DNA of 64,000 nucleotides. Origin: Channallabes apus (Eukaryota > Chordata > Actinopteri > Siluriformes > Clariidae). The first letter of the stretch is position 1. Each line of letters begins with the position of its first letter. Both the position numbers and the translations under genes were made by a program. Positions 32,850 to 43,978 of the stretch are shown here, piece after piece. Under the pieces are notes generated by a model, which worked only from the letters and a program-made list of their open reading frames with translations, searched no databases and was not told the DNA's origin. Where the stretch lies: assembly GCA_030522415.1 (NCBI GenBank), contig CM060127.1, forward strand, positions 9,633,207 to 9,697,206, written 5' to 3'.

Positions 32850-33250
32850 CGTTCATGACCATGTATCAGATACAGTATACTGTACTGTATGTCCAAACTA
32901 GGACCATATACAAAAGTGACTCAGATCTGGTAATTTCAGGCTGGTAATGTAAATGCAGCTGTTTAAACTTCAGTATTTTAGTAGATCAAGTGTAATCATA
33001 CACTGTACTGTATATGCTGATTATTCCTATGCATATTATAATTTAAGCAATTTCCCTCTGGGATTAATAAAGTTCTTTGAATCTTGAATACCAATCCAAA
33101 GTGTGTAAATGTACAGTATTATACTGTACGATACATACTCTCATACCTAATGTATGAGAATGTGAAGAGATTATCTGGTTTTGTCAGTTACTTCTTCTAA
33201 CAAGCTACCAATTCAATGCAATTCAGAAGCACTTATAAGCCTCCACTACA
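32850..33250. other. Unassigned; dense TAC(A/T)GTA cluster
   Basis: Stacked heptamers at 32871-32889 (TACAGTATACTGTACTGTA), one near 33008, and a pair at 33112 and 33122. A short retroelement tail lies at 33046-33090. Confidence 0.6.
33046..33090 (+). repeat. Short non-LTR 3' tail, copy 1
   Basis: GCAATTTCCCTCTGGGATTA then ATAAAGTTCTTTGAATCTTG. The same sequence, with T for C and A for G, is at 35786-35838. It resembles the common fish 3' end TTTCCC-x-x-x-GGGATTAATAAAGT. Only tens of bases remain. Confidence 0.7.
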
Positions 33251-33410
33251 TCATTGGACTGTGAGAAGAACCTGGAGTACTCCAGAGAAGACCTGTAAAG
33301 CATGGGGAAAATGCAAACCACACACTCATATACAGTAGATGAGATTCCAAACCTCAGCCCTGGAGGTGTAAGGTCACGGTACTAACCACTGAGCCCAATA
33401 CAATACTGAT
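33250..33410 (-). mobile_element. SINE, (AATG)n-tailed family, decayed copy
   Basis: In the minus orientation it keeps the order GGACTGTGAGAAGAACC, GGAGTACTCC, CATGGGGAAAATGCAAAC, AGCCCTGGAGGTG and ACTAACCACTGAGCCC, parallel to copy G at 56928-57282. Confidence 0.65.
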
Positions 33411-33885
33411 TAAGGTAGTGTACAGTATTGGGTTCTCAGGCCAAGCAAGCAGGTCTGGATTCAAGTCCAGGTGTACATGCTTTTATTAAACGTGACACAA
33501 AACAAACAAGGGAATCAGGATCAAGAAGAAGTGTCAGGAAAGGGTCAGGTGATCAATAAGCAATGTGAACTAGGGCAACCAAGAGCAGACCGAGAAAACT
33601 AGAACCAGGATGGAAAACCAGAGAGACGATCAATAATCAAAGGACTCAAGGTCACAATGGGTACTGCATAAACAAAGCAAAGTGTACACTTCATCATGAG
33701 TGAGTGTGTAGAGTGTGCTTGCGATCAGTAATCACATGAACACATGAATGTTCAGAGAAAATGTAATGGCCATTAGTTGCAGTCACCTGAGGCTAGATCT
33801 GTAGGCTGTGCTGGACTCAGGTAGGTGGTGTTCCTTGTTGACACGACACATGGTTAAGATTCAAGATTCACATTCTATAGAAATA

Positions 33886-34263
33886 CAGTGCTGTGCACAA
33901 CTCCTCATTTCTTCATATTGATTTAAATGTTGATTACGTTAAAGAAAGGAAAGAATATTTTTGTTACTGCATCAGGTTGCAAAGTGCCTAAAAAATTGGT
34001 TTATGTAACGACCTCAGCAGCAACCTCATTTCCCCTCTCGTCTGTTCTAACCACACAGGATTCAACATCACTAATTACTGGCCTGATCATCTGTTATCAT
34101 CTTCACCTGTTTCTCACTGGTTCATGCCTTAAGTTAGACGTGTTTTATGCTGGAATAAAACTGTCCTGAAAATTAGAGTAAAAAAAACTTGCCAACAAGA
34201 AATCTGTCTCTTTGGAAGCAAAATATGAAGAAATTAAGGGCTTAAAACTTTTGCACAATACTG
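33886..34263. mobile_element. Tc1/mariner-type miniature element, copy B (378 bp)
   Basis: The left end CAGTGCTGTGCACAACTCC follows TA (33884-33885); the right end is GGGCTTAAAACTTTTGCACA then ATACTG. Interior words GCAGCAACCTCATTTCCCC and GCCTTAAGTTAGAC are shared with copy A (26202-26703). Copy B lacks ~120 bp of copy A. No transposase. Confidence 0.85.
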
Positions 34264-34267
34264 ACTT

Positions 34268-34400
34268 GCATTTTCCAAGTTGCCCATATTGTATGATTGT
34301 GTGTGTTTGTGCCTTGTTAATTGATCGGCACCCCATCCATGGTGTCCCCTTGCCTTGGGAGAGGTACTGTAGTGTTCAGGACCCAGGTGACCCTACAGCA
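34268..34400 (+). mobile_element. SINE, (AATG)n-tailed family, decayed fragment
   Basis: CCAAGTTGCCCATATTGTAT then a GT stretch, GATCGGCACCCCATCCATGG and CAGGACCCAGGTGACCCT follow the 3' half of the family in order. Confidence 0.6.
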
Positions 34401-35081
34401 GATAATAGATCCTGTAAATGGCCAGATGGACCAATAGTCGAATGCAGCACAAAGCCAGAAACCCTGATTAGGATACTTTCCTCCAATCACATCCAGTCTC
34501 CTATTTGGAGAAACTATTTGCGGTAAAAACATAAATCAAGCGATTTAATACAAACATTCGACTCATACAGTAAATGCATTTCCACCTGAGCATTAGCGAA
34601 GTATGATGTATGATCTTGCTGATCAAGAGGACCTTCTGGTGATGTGAGATAAGATGGTTCTGAGGGCCTCTCTACGTGTCTAGGTTTGTGTGAGAGGCTG
34701 AGTCAGAGGAAGCCAGCACCTGTCATGCTGTCACCCTTACTGATGATGACAGAGAGGTATTGCTTCAGGCTTGTCACTCTCTCTCTCTTTCTTTCTCTCT
34801 TACTCTCTCTCGCCACCTGATCTGCCTCCATGTGTTTTAAGGCAGGAGGAGGAGGATGTAGAGGGAAAAATACTTCTTCAGCCAGGCACCCATTCCATTT
34901 CAGGCGTCAAACCATGACACGTGGCATCTCTCACTGGGATCTGGCGTGTTTGAAAGCCCTCAGACTTCCTCATGGCTCGCTCAGAATGCCTCTGCATAAC
35001 TGTCAGAGCAGAGCCCGGCAGGTGAGCTGACAATTTTCCCATGCTGATGAATGAAACTCAATAGAGTTTGTCACAAATATG

Positions 35082-35120
<39 letters not shown>

Positions 35121-35780
35121 ACACACCCCTCTCGGGTAAGTGCTACAAATTCACACTCATGCACACACACCTGCATGCGTGTACGCATACCCACACCTTC
35201 TCCGACATGAAAAATGATGGTAGGAATATGACAAATACATGAACACCTACTGCTAACATGCTTAGTGTAGTCATTATGTGTCCAGTAATGATGTATAGTC
35301 TGTTCTTCACATCCAGCTCTTATTCATTTCGTTTCAACGCTAATATGTCACCAGGATGGATCTTCTCCTCAGGCGCAATGGGGATGCACTGATAGCTGAT
35401 AAGCCTAGTCGCGCAAGGACTCCCAAATCAGATGATTAGACGCTGTCGTAGCCAGCTCGACTCGGAGGAGGAGAAGCGTGGAGGAGGAACTACACGGCTC
35501 GAATCACCAGGGTGAGGAAAAGCGTGCCTGTAAAGAGCTCAGCAGCACCACTATGAACGAAAACCCCTTAGCAGGAACCTTGTGGAAAATGAGAAGGTAA
35601 CGATGATATTGAAACGCTTTCTCATCCGTTTAAGAGCTCCTGTTTTTTTTTTTTTTTCGAGCCATCCAAAACGCGCTTTAATACCGCTACAAAAATGAAC
35701 ACAGCACACTCCTGAGGCCTTTTCTCAGGTTCATATTATCCTTAAAAAGCCCAAATTGACTCGCTAAGTAAATATAATTA
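34401..35780. other. Mostly unassigned; (CT)n and (CA)n microsatellites
   Basis: (CT)n-rich at 34772-34810 and (CA)n at ~35091-35126. The blocks 34580-34770 and 35330-35600 are repeat-free with balanced composition. No convincing exon. Confidence 0.4.
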
Positions 35781-35785
35781 GAATG

Positions 35786-35838
35786 AAGCAATTTCCCTTT
35801 GGGATTAATAAAGTTCTTTAAATCTTGAATCTTGAAAA
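35786..35838 (+). repeat. Short non-LTR 3' tail, copy 2
   Basis: Near-identical to 33046-33090 in the same orientation, followed by a repeated AATCTTG and an A-run. Confidence 0.7.
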
Positions 35839-36290
35839 AAGAACATTCTATAAAAGATCATTATAAAAAAGCTCATAGTTTTACATATTTGATATTTTAA
35901 ACAGGAAAAAGAAATTAGTTCTTGTTTTGTTTATTTATTTAAAAAAATTTTTTATAATTTGTAAATTAAATTCCAAAATAAAAGAATGATTACAAAATTG
36001 TTAGCAAGCTTGTGTGTGAGCACAATATATATATATCCTTCCTTCTGTGTTGTGATTGGTTCCAGAAATTCCAGTCTTATCTATGATTGGTTAAAGACCT
36101 TAAAAATGAATCGTGTTTTATGGCAGTTTAGCACAATATTCTAATTCTAATATTCTAATTAATAAATCGTAATATCAGTCTAAACTTTCTTACTTACTTA
36201 ATTATGTGGTTTATATTATTTTAAGTAATAAAAATATTTTTTTGCAAAAGTGGTAGAAAGCTTTTGTGCAAGGTTAAAAAAATAAATGAG

Positions 36291-36291
<1 letters not shown>

Positions 36292-36352
<61 letters not shown>
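36292..36352. repeat. (TA)n microsatellite
   Basis: About 30 TA units. Frames rich in Tyr-Ile here are artefacts. Confidence 0.97.
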
Positions 36353-36357
<5 letters not shown>

Positions 36358-36379
36358 GGGGTTTTTTTGCATTTTTTTT

Positions 36380-36745
36380 TTGTTGCAAGAATGTTAAGGA
36401 TGGTAGCAAGAATAAAAGGGAGCCGCTATCAGTTTGGTATTTACAGGCAGCCGATGGCAAGAGGAATCATAAATTAAGGTTCAGTGAAGTTTGAAGTCTG
36501 TTTATTTCCTATTTTACGTTATTTGCATATCTTTTCTAAATGTTTTGATTTGTTTTTTTATATGCAACAATATGATTATAGTGTTGGAAATTGTTAATAT
36601 TGTTAATATTTTTGGGTGTCTGGAACGGATTATCTGCATTTACATTATCTCCTATGGGGAAATGCGCTTCATAATAAGAAATTTCGCCTTAAGAACTCGC
36701 CTCTGGAATGGATTTAATTTGTATGCGGATGTACCAGCGTACTAG
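36380..36745. repeat. Dispersed repeat related to 54270-54530
   Basis: Shared order: CAAGAATGTTA, AAGGATGGT-GCAAGAA, GTTTGGT, TCTTTTCTAAATGTTT, GATTATAGT, TATGGGGA and GCCTTAAGAA/GCACCTTAAGAA. The right end (CGCCTCTGGAATGGATTTAA) resembles the terminal part of a known type of fish DNA transposon. No ORF. Confidence 0.6.
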
Positions 36746-37920
36746 CTCTAGATAGTGGTGCATATGGGTTGCTAGTGGGTATGTAATTCTGATTGAGCAA
36801 AGTTCTGAGAGCAGTTTAGAGAACCGCAAAACTGGCTCAATCTAAAGTGCCACGATTCTAGAACTGTATTCAGAACTGTTTTGTTTACGCATCTACGACT
36901 TAATGATTTAGAATTATTGCAAGTGTTAATGTGATAATTCTTGATATACAGTACAACACATGTTGATATTCGATACGCATCTCTGCGAATATACGTTGCA
37001 TGAAAGCATTTGTTCTTTCACTGAGACAGAGCTGAAAGTACGACTGAACTCACCACACCGAAACTCCCAGAAGCAAACTTAGCAGGCTATCTTTGTGCAA
37101 TGTGTGCAACAAATGATAGTCATTTACTCCCGAACACAGGCGTTTCAAAAGGTTGCAGAGCAAAGAGAGATGGGAAGAAGAACAACGCTATTACCTACAT
37201 AGGTGGAAGTGCTGTGATGGTTAATGTGGTAGAGTGAACTTATGCTCAAGTGAAAGTGAACAGAATGCAGTAATATAAAGACAGTAAAATGTCATCTGGG
37301 GGAAAAAAAAAGAGAAAAAAAAAGGGCTAGATCAAAAGCATAAAATCAGGCACCAGACCTATTAATGATACATATGCTGAGGATTGACAGGAAAGGCATC
37401 GGGTCATCAGAGCGCTTTCATTTTACAGCAATTAGTCAGCAGGCAGACGAGAAGTCGCCCTGACTACAGAGTAGATCAACATGCGGCACAGCCAGAGAGA
37501 GTCATTTGGTTGGAATAAATCTGAAAGACCTTTTGCTGGCTGGAAGATTGGCTGGATTTTTACTTATTCATTGATTTATTTTTAAAACAAGCATTAAGGA
37601 CGCAAACTTCAAGATAAAGCGCCTGTCACGACCTCTTAACCTTGCACATGAACTTTTCTCATGTTATAAATAATACTTTGCCTTGGAGCGTTGGATGAAT
37701 ACAGAAAAACTGACCTTAAAGTAAAGTTTATTTTATTTAAAAAAATTTTTTTCCTCCAGATCATATACCATATCGGTCTTTGTTTTTCTTTTCCAGAACA
37801 GAAAATGCTGACAAAGCTATGATGTACTGTAAATATCCCAATTAAGAAACCACAACCACACACACACACACATAGTCAACCAAAAAATTTATCAGGATAA
37901 GAACAATAGTATGGTGTATA
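36746..37920. other. Unassigned, with a repeat-free block
   Basis: Bases 37330-37540 are free of repeats with balanced composition (candidate conserved non-coding). A short (CA)n is at 37857-37872. Confidence 0.4.
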
Positions 37921-37930
37921 TTATAGTAAT

Positions 37931-38011
37931 ATTATAATATAATATAATATAATATAATATAATATAATATAATATAATATAATATAATATAATATAATAT
38001 AATATAATATA
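37931..38011. repeat. (AATAT)n microsatellite
   Basis: About 16 perfect pentamer units. Confidence 0.97.
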
Positions 38012-39130
38012 TAAATATATATATGGCAATAAATTTAGTATTAAAATATTTATACAAGTGTACAGTTTTGGCTGACTCTGTGAACCCTGTGCTAAAAGGG
38101 AAGCCAGACATATTGGCTGGCACTGTAAAGAACAATAGCGCAGTCAAACAGCGTCATCAAATATGGATGATTGTCTCGTCTCCCTAAACACTATTTGACC
38201 AAGTAAATTTGTTTTTATTGTAATCCAGCGAGACCATGATGGGAAAAAGTGCTGTAAAAGACTTTTATAACTCACAGAACCATAACAGGAATCAATGGAA
38301 ATATTAAAGAACGCCTGTAAACATCTGATTGATATTTTATTAGGATCACAAAACAGAACAGAACAAGAAAATATTTGAAATCCAGAAGAAAAACCTTAAT
38401 CTTAGCTCTGTCTGCTCCAGGGGCGCTATACTGTATAAGACCGGCGCTGCGCTCTGACCACAGCCTACTAACAAAGCTGGGATATGCAAAGAATTTCACA
38501 TCGCAGTAATGTATATACTGTATATAACTTAACTTATGATTATACATATGATACTTTTAGCAGATTTTTAAGTCTGTAATATAACTGCTTGAGACAAATC
38601 ATACACGATCATTAGTGCTATTGAATCAAATCATGTTGAATATCGACCCTCCGCAAACATTAAATCAAATCGAATCAAACGGACGGTCTACTGCTTAGGG
38701 GTGATATTTTTCTGTTAGTGCAATCTGGCAACCCTGTCTAAGAACTGGGATCATTTGATTAGTTTTTATCTGAAGTTGTCGCATAAACATACAGTAGCAC
38801 AGCAGCAATGCAGATCAAACTACATGTCTGATTAAACATAATTAATGATCATAATAATTAATGAACTGTCCATGTGTTTTGTCATTCAAAGCTCAAAAAA
38901 TTAATTTGAAACTAAAATCATACTTAACAAGGTTAATGCGGGTCAAAGTCTGAGTCGATTTTATGATCATCAACTGTATTGTATGAAAAAAGAACGGAGA
39001 ATTGCACGTTGTTATCTAATAAGATGTTTTATAATTTTTTTTGTGCAAGTAAAATGTAAAAGAATACAATGGGGTAACAATTAAATAAATAAATTCAGAA
39101 ACACATAAATAAATTGAATTGTGATGTATG
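38012..39130. other. Unassigned sequence
   Basis: TACTGTA heptamers near 38429 and 38516, TACAGTA near 38791. No gene or element recognised. Confidence 0.4.
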
Positions 39131-39240
39131 CTGAGCACAGGCTTTAGGGCCAACAGTGGCAAATTGCTGGAGCTGGGACTCGAACCACCAACCTTTTGAC
39201 CAGTAAATCACAGCTTTAACATGTTGAGCCACCACTGAAA
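39130..39240 (-). mobile_element. Decayed tRNA-derived SINE head
   Basis: The minus strand keeps CAGTGGTGGCTCAACATGTT (A box, damaged) and GGTGGTTCGAGTCCCAGC (B box), the same family as 7545-7799. Confidence 0.75.
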
Positions 39241-39584
39241 TACAGTGTAACTTGTGTTGGTGATGGTTTAAATGTACAATCTTATTATTTTTCCTGCTCC
39301 ACACTCAGAGATTGAACCAACCTCTCATAAAATATAAAGACGAGCCAGCGATACTATTTTTTTTTTTTGGTATTTCTTTTTACATTTTAGAACATTTAAC
39401 ATTTTAACAAGTTTACCTAAATAATTAAAAAAGTGTGAATCACAAACTGACTAACAAAACGTGGCGCTGAGGGGGGTGGGGGGGCGGTTGAGCAATTGAG
39501 TATAGAACCGCTACTCAGTAGATAAATAATACAGAATTTGTTTAAAAATAAATCAATTTTAAGATAATTCCATTTTGCGCGATG

Positions 39585-39718
39585 AGTCCCGCGATTAATG
39601 TTATTCTCCCGCATCCCGCACATACATGAGGACCTTCCCGCCCGCACCCGCATTCACCCATCAAATTTTGTCCCGCGCCGCACTCCATGCACTGGGTCCC
39701 GCGGGAGTGCAGGTCTCT
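39585..39718. other. GC-rich CCCGC-repeated patch
   Basis: About ten CCCGC/CCGCA words in 130 bp (GTCCCGCGATTAATG, CCCGCACCCGCATTCACCC), in sharp contrast with AT-rich surroundings. Similar CCCGC-rich words occur in fish DNA-transposon remnants, but no ends are visible. Confidence 0.4.
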
Positions 39719-39719
39719 A

Positions 39720-40440
39720 TTTTACAGCTTGACTGGCGGAGCTCAGGCTGCCGCCATCTTGGCAGGAGTCGACTCCCCCTAAGCCCCGGTTAATCCATAA
39801 ATGAGCAAATGGGTGGAGCGTACGGAGCTTGGCTGTTGGTTGTAAAATGCCTACTTACCTCAGTTACCACAAGCTAGCTACTGTAGCTTAGCTTTAAATG
39901 ACCTAAAATGCTATGGTGGCGAACTTTAAATTGTATGCTAACGCTTATGAAGCACTGTTAACACAGTTAACCCCAGAGCAAACTATAATATTGCTGGAAT
40001 TCCAAAAGAATTCTCTGAAGTCTACACAGCTGAGAAATTCACCAGTTCACTGGTAGCTAACTTTATGCACAGCACACAGCTAACAGTAGCACTTTGAGAA
40101 CAGTAAGGCAGCCTTCACTCAAATCAGCCACACCCCTAATGATGATGCATAATTTTATGTATTAATATAAATGTAACTGATGAATTTCATAATTCAAGCT
40201 GTACACATGTCATGAATGGGAAATCCAGCTATGGAGAGCAAAACTGATTTTTTTTTTGTACAAGTCTGCAAACATGTTGTAAAGTTGGATATTTTAGCAT
40301 GGGTGTCAATGAGAATTGACTCATGTTTGAACCGGGCTCTTAGTGGTCATTTGAGGAACTGCATGTTTTAGGACTTCTGCATTTAACTCATTTTCCCCGA
40401 ACCGGAGGTTGCCCCTTGCTCAACAGCTCAAATAATAAAA
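39720..40440 (+). repeat. ~700-bp dispersed repeat, longer copy
   Basis: Contains GCCGCCATCTTGGCAGG, CATAAATGAGCAAATGGG, GTATGCTAACG, GATGATGCATAATTT, ACATGTTGTAAAGTTGG, GGGTGTCAATGAGAATTGAC, TTTGAGGAACTGCATG and CCGGAGGTTGCCCCTTG. This order is familiar from dispersed repeats in many fish genomes. The first third recurs at 53838-54200. No coding region; class unknown. Confidence 0.65.
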
Positions 40441-40600
40441 TTAGCTCAATGATTGAAGACGATACAAAGTATTCCTTTTTGGGCAATTTTGCAACACTGC
40501 TCTCAGAACTCAGTTTTAACTATAAACACGGCCACTGAGAATTCCCAGTCTGTCATCTGCATCCAGTTCATTATTAAGTCCTTATTTGCCACCAGTTGGT

Positions 40601-40832
40601 GGCACTGGTGGCTCAGTGGTAGGTGTTTCGCCTGCCATGCGGAAGGCCCGGGTTCGATTCCAGCCAGTGCCCACACCCCAGCCACTGGATACAGTGCCGG
40701 TCCCAAGCCCGGATAAAATGGGAGGGTTGCGTCAGGAAGGGCATCCGGCGTAAAACCTGTGCCAAGTTGTAGTGCGGACTGGATATTCCGCTGTGGCGAC
40801 CCCTTGCCGGGAGCAGCCGAAAGACCAACGAC
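40601..40832 (+). mobile_element. SINE with tRNA-Gly(GCC)-like head and LINE-type tail
   Basis: Bases 40601-40671 fold like a tRNA. The acceptor strands GGCACTG and CAGTGCC pair. The A box is TGGCTCAGTGGTAGG, the anticodon-arm sequence CGCCTGCCATGCGG is as in tRNA-Gly(GCC), and the B box is GGGTTCGATTCC. The body (GTCCCAAGCCCGGATAAAAT, AGGAAGGGCATCCGGCG) leads to a tail, TGTGGCGACCCCTTGCCGGG then AGCAGCCGAAAGAC, nearly the same as the end of the LINE at 3409-4022. It is a SINE, not a tRNA gene. Confidence 0.9.
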
Positions 40833-40949
40833 ATCAGTCTGACTGTCTTTGATTCTGCCTGTTCTAGTTCATGGCTGTTTGGTGTCCCCTGACCTGTTTC
40901 CTGGTTATGGAGATGAATTACTCATGTCTACTTTACCTGCTCTACTTTA

Positions 40950-41212
40950 AGTTCTCCCACGCTTGGTTGGTTTTTTCCAGATGCTCTGGTTTTCACCCAC
41001 AGTCTAAAGACACTCAGTGTAGGCTGATAGGCTTCACAAAATTGCCCATAGTGTATGATTGAGGGTTTTCATTGTGTCTGTGTATGGGTGCCTGTGCTCT
41101 GCGATGGGTCGGCATCCCATCTAGGGTGTACCCTGCCTTGTGACCCAAGTTCTTTGGGACAGGCTCCAGGTCCCATGTGATAAGTGATATAGAAACTGGG
41201 TAGATGGATAAT
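40950..41212 (+). mobile_element. SINE, (AATG)n-tailed family, decayed copy
   Basis: CCCACGCTTGGTTGG, CACCCACAGTCTAAAGACAC, ATTGCCCATAGTGTATGATTG, CTCTGCGATGGGTCGGCATC, CTAGGGTGTACCCTG and GGGACAGGCTCCAGGTC, in order. The head is lost. Confidence 0.75.
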
Positions 41213-42755
41213 AACAACGGCAACATTTTTAAACTGAGTGTTTTTTTATTGAGTGGTTATGGTTATCATCTGATGCACAATGTTTCAGGATCAGAATCAG
41301 AAAAGAAAAAAGAAATATCATGCAGCAATTCATTAGCGTGCATATTATAGCTTGGAGGATTGAAAGCAAACATTTGAGCTGTGGGATGAAGCCCATGTTC
41401 AAGCCACAGGAGAGATTCAAATCTCAAAGTCTCCACTGAGCTATTTGCTGCCTGCCAATTTTCCAAACAAGCTGAGAGGATTTTGAGGTGTTTCAAAGTT
41501 TATATAATGTGTCTCACAAACTCAAGTCTGTTCCTTCAATCTCTAGGGAAGCCATATCTGTTCAATAGTTTCATTATTCAGGAGCCGGGTAAACCGCTCC
41601 TAATTTTAATCTCATCACTTTGTCAGAGATGTGTTTTATAATAGCGATCACACTTATGAGAACCGTCACACTCCTTTTTTTCTGACTCTGGACTCAGCAG
41701 ATGTTTGGAAAAACAACAACGGCTGTAAAGGGCGCCTGCTTATTTCTTTACTTCTTCTGGCTTTAGATGCCCGAGCCACAGTGTGTACAGTATGTGGGAG
41801 ACATGTTTGCAGCAAAACTTTCATCCACTCCAAATGGTTTCCACGGTAACCACAAGGAAGGCTTACATGAAAGGTTTCTCTGCACTGATAAAAAGAGAGG
41901 AAAAAAAACAGGGCTAATATATTGGAGTGACCTAATAATGAAGACTTCCAGGTAGTCGATGGACCTGTGAGAACGTCTATCGAGGTTGTTCAGGAAATCA
42001 ATGGATTCGTGTCTTTGGGAGTCCCAAGCGTTGTCACAGAACGCAGCATTCGTCAATCTGTGAATGAGGCTTATATAAGTGACTACTGTACAAAGGTTTG
42101 CTTTTATTGTTCTTCAATTTCATCACAACCATTTATTGATTGCAGCCAGGCTTGCGATTACTGTCCTCTGCTCCTTCAGAATGGACGTGTCATAGAGATG
42201 CAGTGCTCTGTGCTCTGTCTAGCTACGAACTGGAAAAGTTTGTTCCGTCCATCGCTCACACATACGCAGTCATTCACACCTGTCCTGAGTCTGCTCTACC
42301 CAGGCAGGATATAACCAGAGAAAACAGAGAAAGCCGATGTGGATATGAGGAGAACAGTACACACAGGCTCAGGGTCCAACTCGAGCTCCAGAGACCCTGG
42401 AGCTGTACAGCGATATCACTCAGAAACAGCCAATGCTCACAGAAGCCGATGACATCCAATATGAGCATCATCCAGCATCAGACTGCTGTTACATCACATC
42501 ATATCACATCATAATGCTCAGTAAACGAAGGTGAAATATGCTTAACGCTAGCTCTGCGATATATGCAAAGTTCGCGAAACGTCTCCATGGTTTTAAAATG
42601 GAGGAGGAGGAAAAAACGGCATAATTGCAACCTGTGCATATGCTTCCTCTTCCATGTCACCTGGGATGTTATAATCCCACACGCGCTTCCACCGGAAAAT
42701 AATATTATGTCATTAAACCGCTGACATAAGAAGTCGCAGTTTTAATGACGTGCAG
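41213..42755. other. Unassigned; repeat-free blocks and a possible SINE remnant
   Basis: 41290-41640 and 41760-42110 are repeat-free with balanced composition. 42298-42420 (GGATATGAGGAGAACAGTAC, CCCTGGAGCTGTACAGCG) may be a very old minus-strand SINE remnant. The 124-codon frame at 42140-42514 is not convincing. Confidence 0.35.
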
Positions 42756-42759
42756 AACA

Positions 42760-42995
42760 CAACGACTCAGGAAATCCGATCTGTCTGTTTACACGACGAT
42801 CACATTAGCACATATCTGATTTATATCTGATTTATTTCCACATATGAAGGAGGCCGAAACCGATCTCAAAATATCAGAATGCATGCGTTTTTTTCCTGTT
42901 TACACGGACATAGAACATATCCGATATGTGTCACATATGAGCAAAAAATCGGAATTGGGTCACATTTACCTGGCAGTGTAAACGTAGCCTTAGAC
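42760..42995. repeat. Fragment of a non-autonomous DNA transposon
   Basis: GTTTACACGGACATAGAACA, CATATCCGATATGTGTC, AAAAAATCGGAATTGGGTCA and the end GGCAGTGTAAACGTAGCC are typical of a common fish miniature family whose ends read GGCTACGTTTACACTGCC. The left end is missing. Confidence 0.55.
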
Positions 42996-43354
42996 TTTGC
43001 TGGAAAATCTGAATTTCAGGGTAAATTCAGGGAACGAATGTGGACTAACTTATGAGTGTATTATTACTAAATACCCCTACTATAATAATATACATTATTA
43101 CACATTAACTAGCTGAGACAATTTAGTGTATATATATACAGTGGTGTGAAAAACTATTTGCCCCCCTCCTGATTTCTTATTCTTTTGCATGTTTGTCACA
43201 AAATATTTCTGATCATCAAGCACATTTAACTATTAGTCAAAGATAACACAAGTAAACACAAAATGCAGTTTTTAAATGAGGGGTTTTATTATTTAGGGAG
43301 AAAAAAAATCCAAACCTACATGGCCCTGTGTGGAAAAGTAATTGCCCCCTGAAC

Positions 43355-43978
43355 CTAATAACTGGTTGGGCCACCCTTAGCAGCAATAACTGCAATCAAG
43401 CGTTTGCGATAACTTGCAACAAGTCTTTTACAGCGCTCTGGAGGAATTTTGGTCCACTCGTCTTTGCAGAATTGTTGTAATTCAGCTTTATTTGAGGGTT
43501 TTCTAGCATGAACCGCCTTTTTAAGGTCATGCCACAACATCTCAATAGGATTCAGGTCAGAACTTTGACTAGGCCACTCCAAAGTCTTCATTTTGTTTTT
43601 CTTCAGCCATTCAGAGGTGGATTTGCTGGTGTGTTTTGGGTCATTGTCCTGCTGCAGCACCCAAGATCGCTTCAGCTTGAGTTGACGAACAGATGGCCGG
43701 ACATTCTCCTTCAGGATTTTTTGGTAGACAGTAGAATTCATGGTTCCATCTATCACAGCAAGCCTTCCAGGTCCTGAAGCAGCAAAACAACCCCAGACCA
43801 TCACACTACCACCACCATATTTTACTGTTGGTATGATGTTCTTTTTCTGAAATGCTGTGTTACTTTTACGCCAGATGTAACGGGACACGCACCTTCCAAA
43901 AAGTTCAACTTTTGTCTCGTCGGTCCACAAGGTATTTTCCCAAAAGTCTTGGCAATCATTGAGATGTTTTTTTAGCAC
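43355..43978 (-). pseudogene. Tc1 transposase, catalytic half (DD34E)
   Basis: C-terminal 207 codons of the transposase that cuts and rejoins element ends. The acids are all present: D20 in LWTDETKVELFG, D111 in VLQQDNDPKHT and E146 in DLNPIEMLW, with 34 residues between the last two (DD34E). GGGSVMVWGCF precedes the second motif. The C-terminus AKGGPTSY-stop is at the usual place. It overlaps the N-terminal frame by 23 bases and is out of phase by one. The slip lies in an A7 run near 43969-43975, where six A would keep the frame. The methionine at 43978 is not the true start. Confidence 0.92.

Noticed and set aside
40601..40671. Functional tRNA-Gly gene
   Set aside because: Continuous with a SINE body and LINE-type tail and lacks an immediate T-run terminator; best read as a SINE head.
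41763..42056. Overlapping ORFs on both strands as exons
   Set aside because: No splice signals in the right places and no recognisable protein; the block may be conserved non-coding DNA instead.
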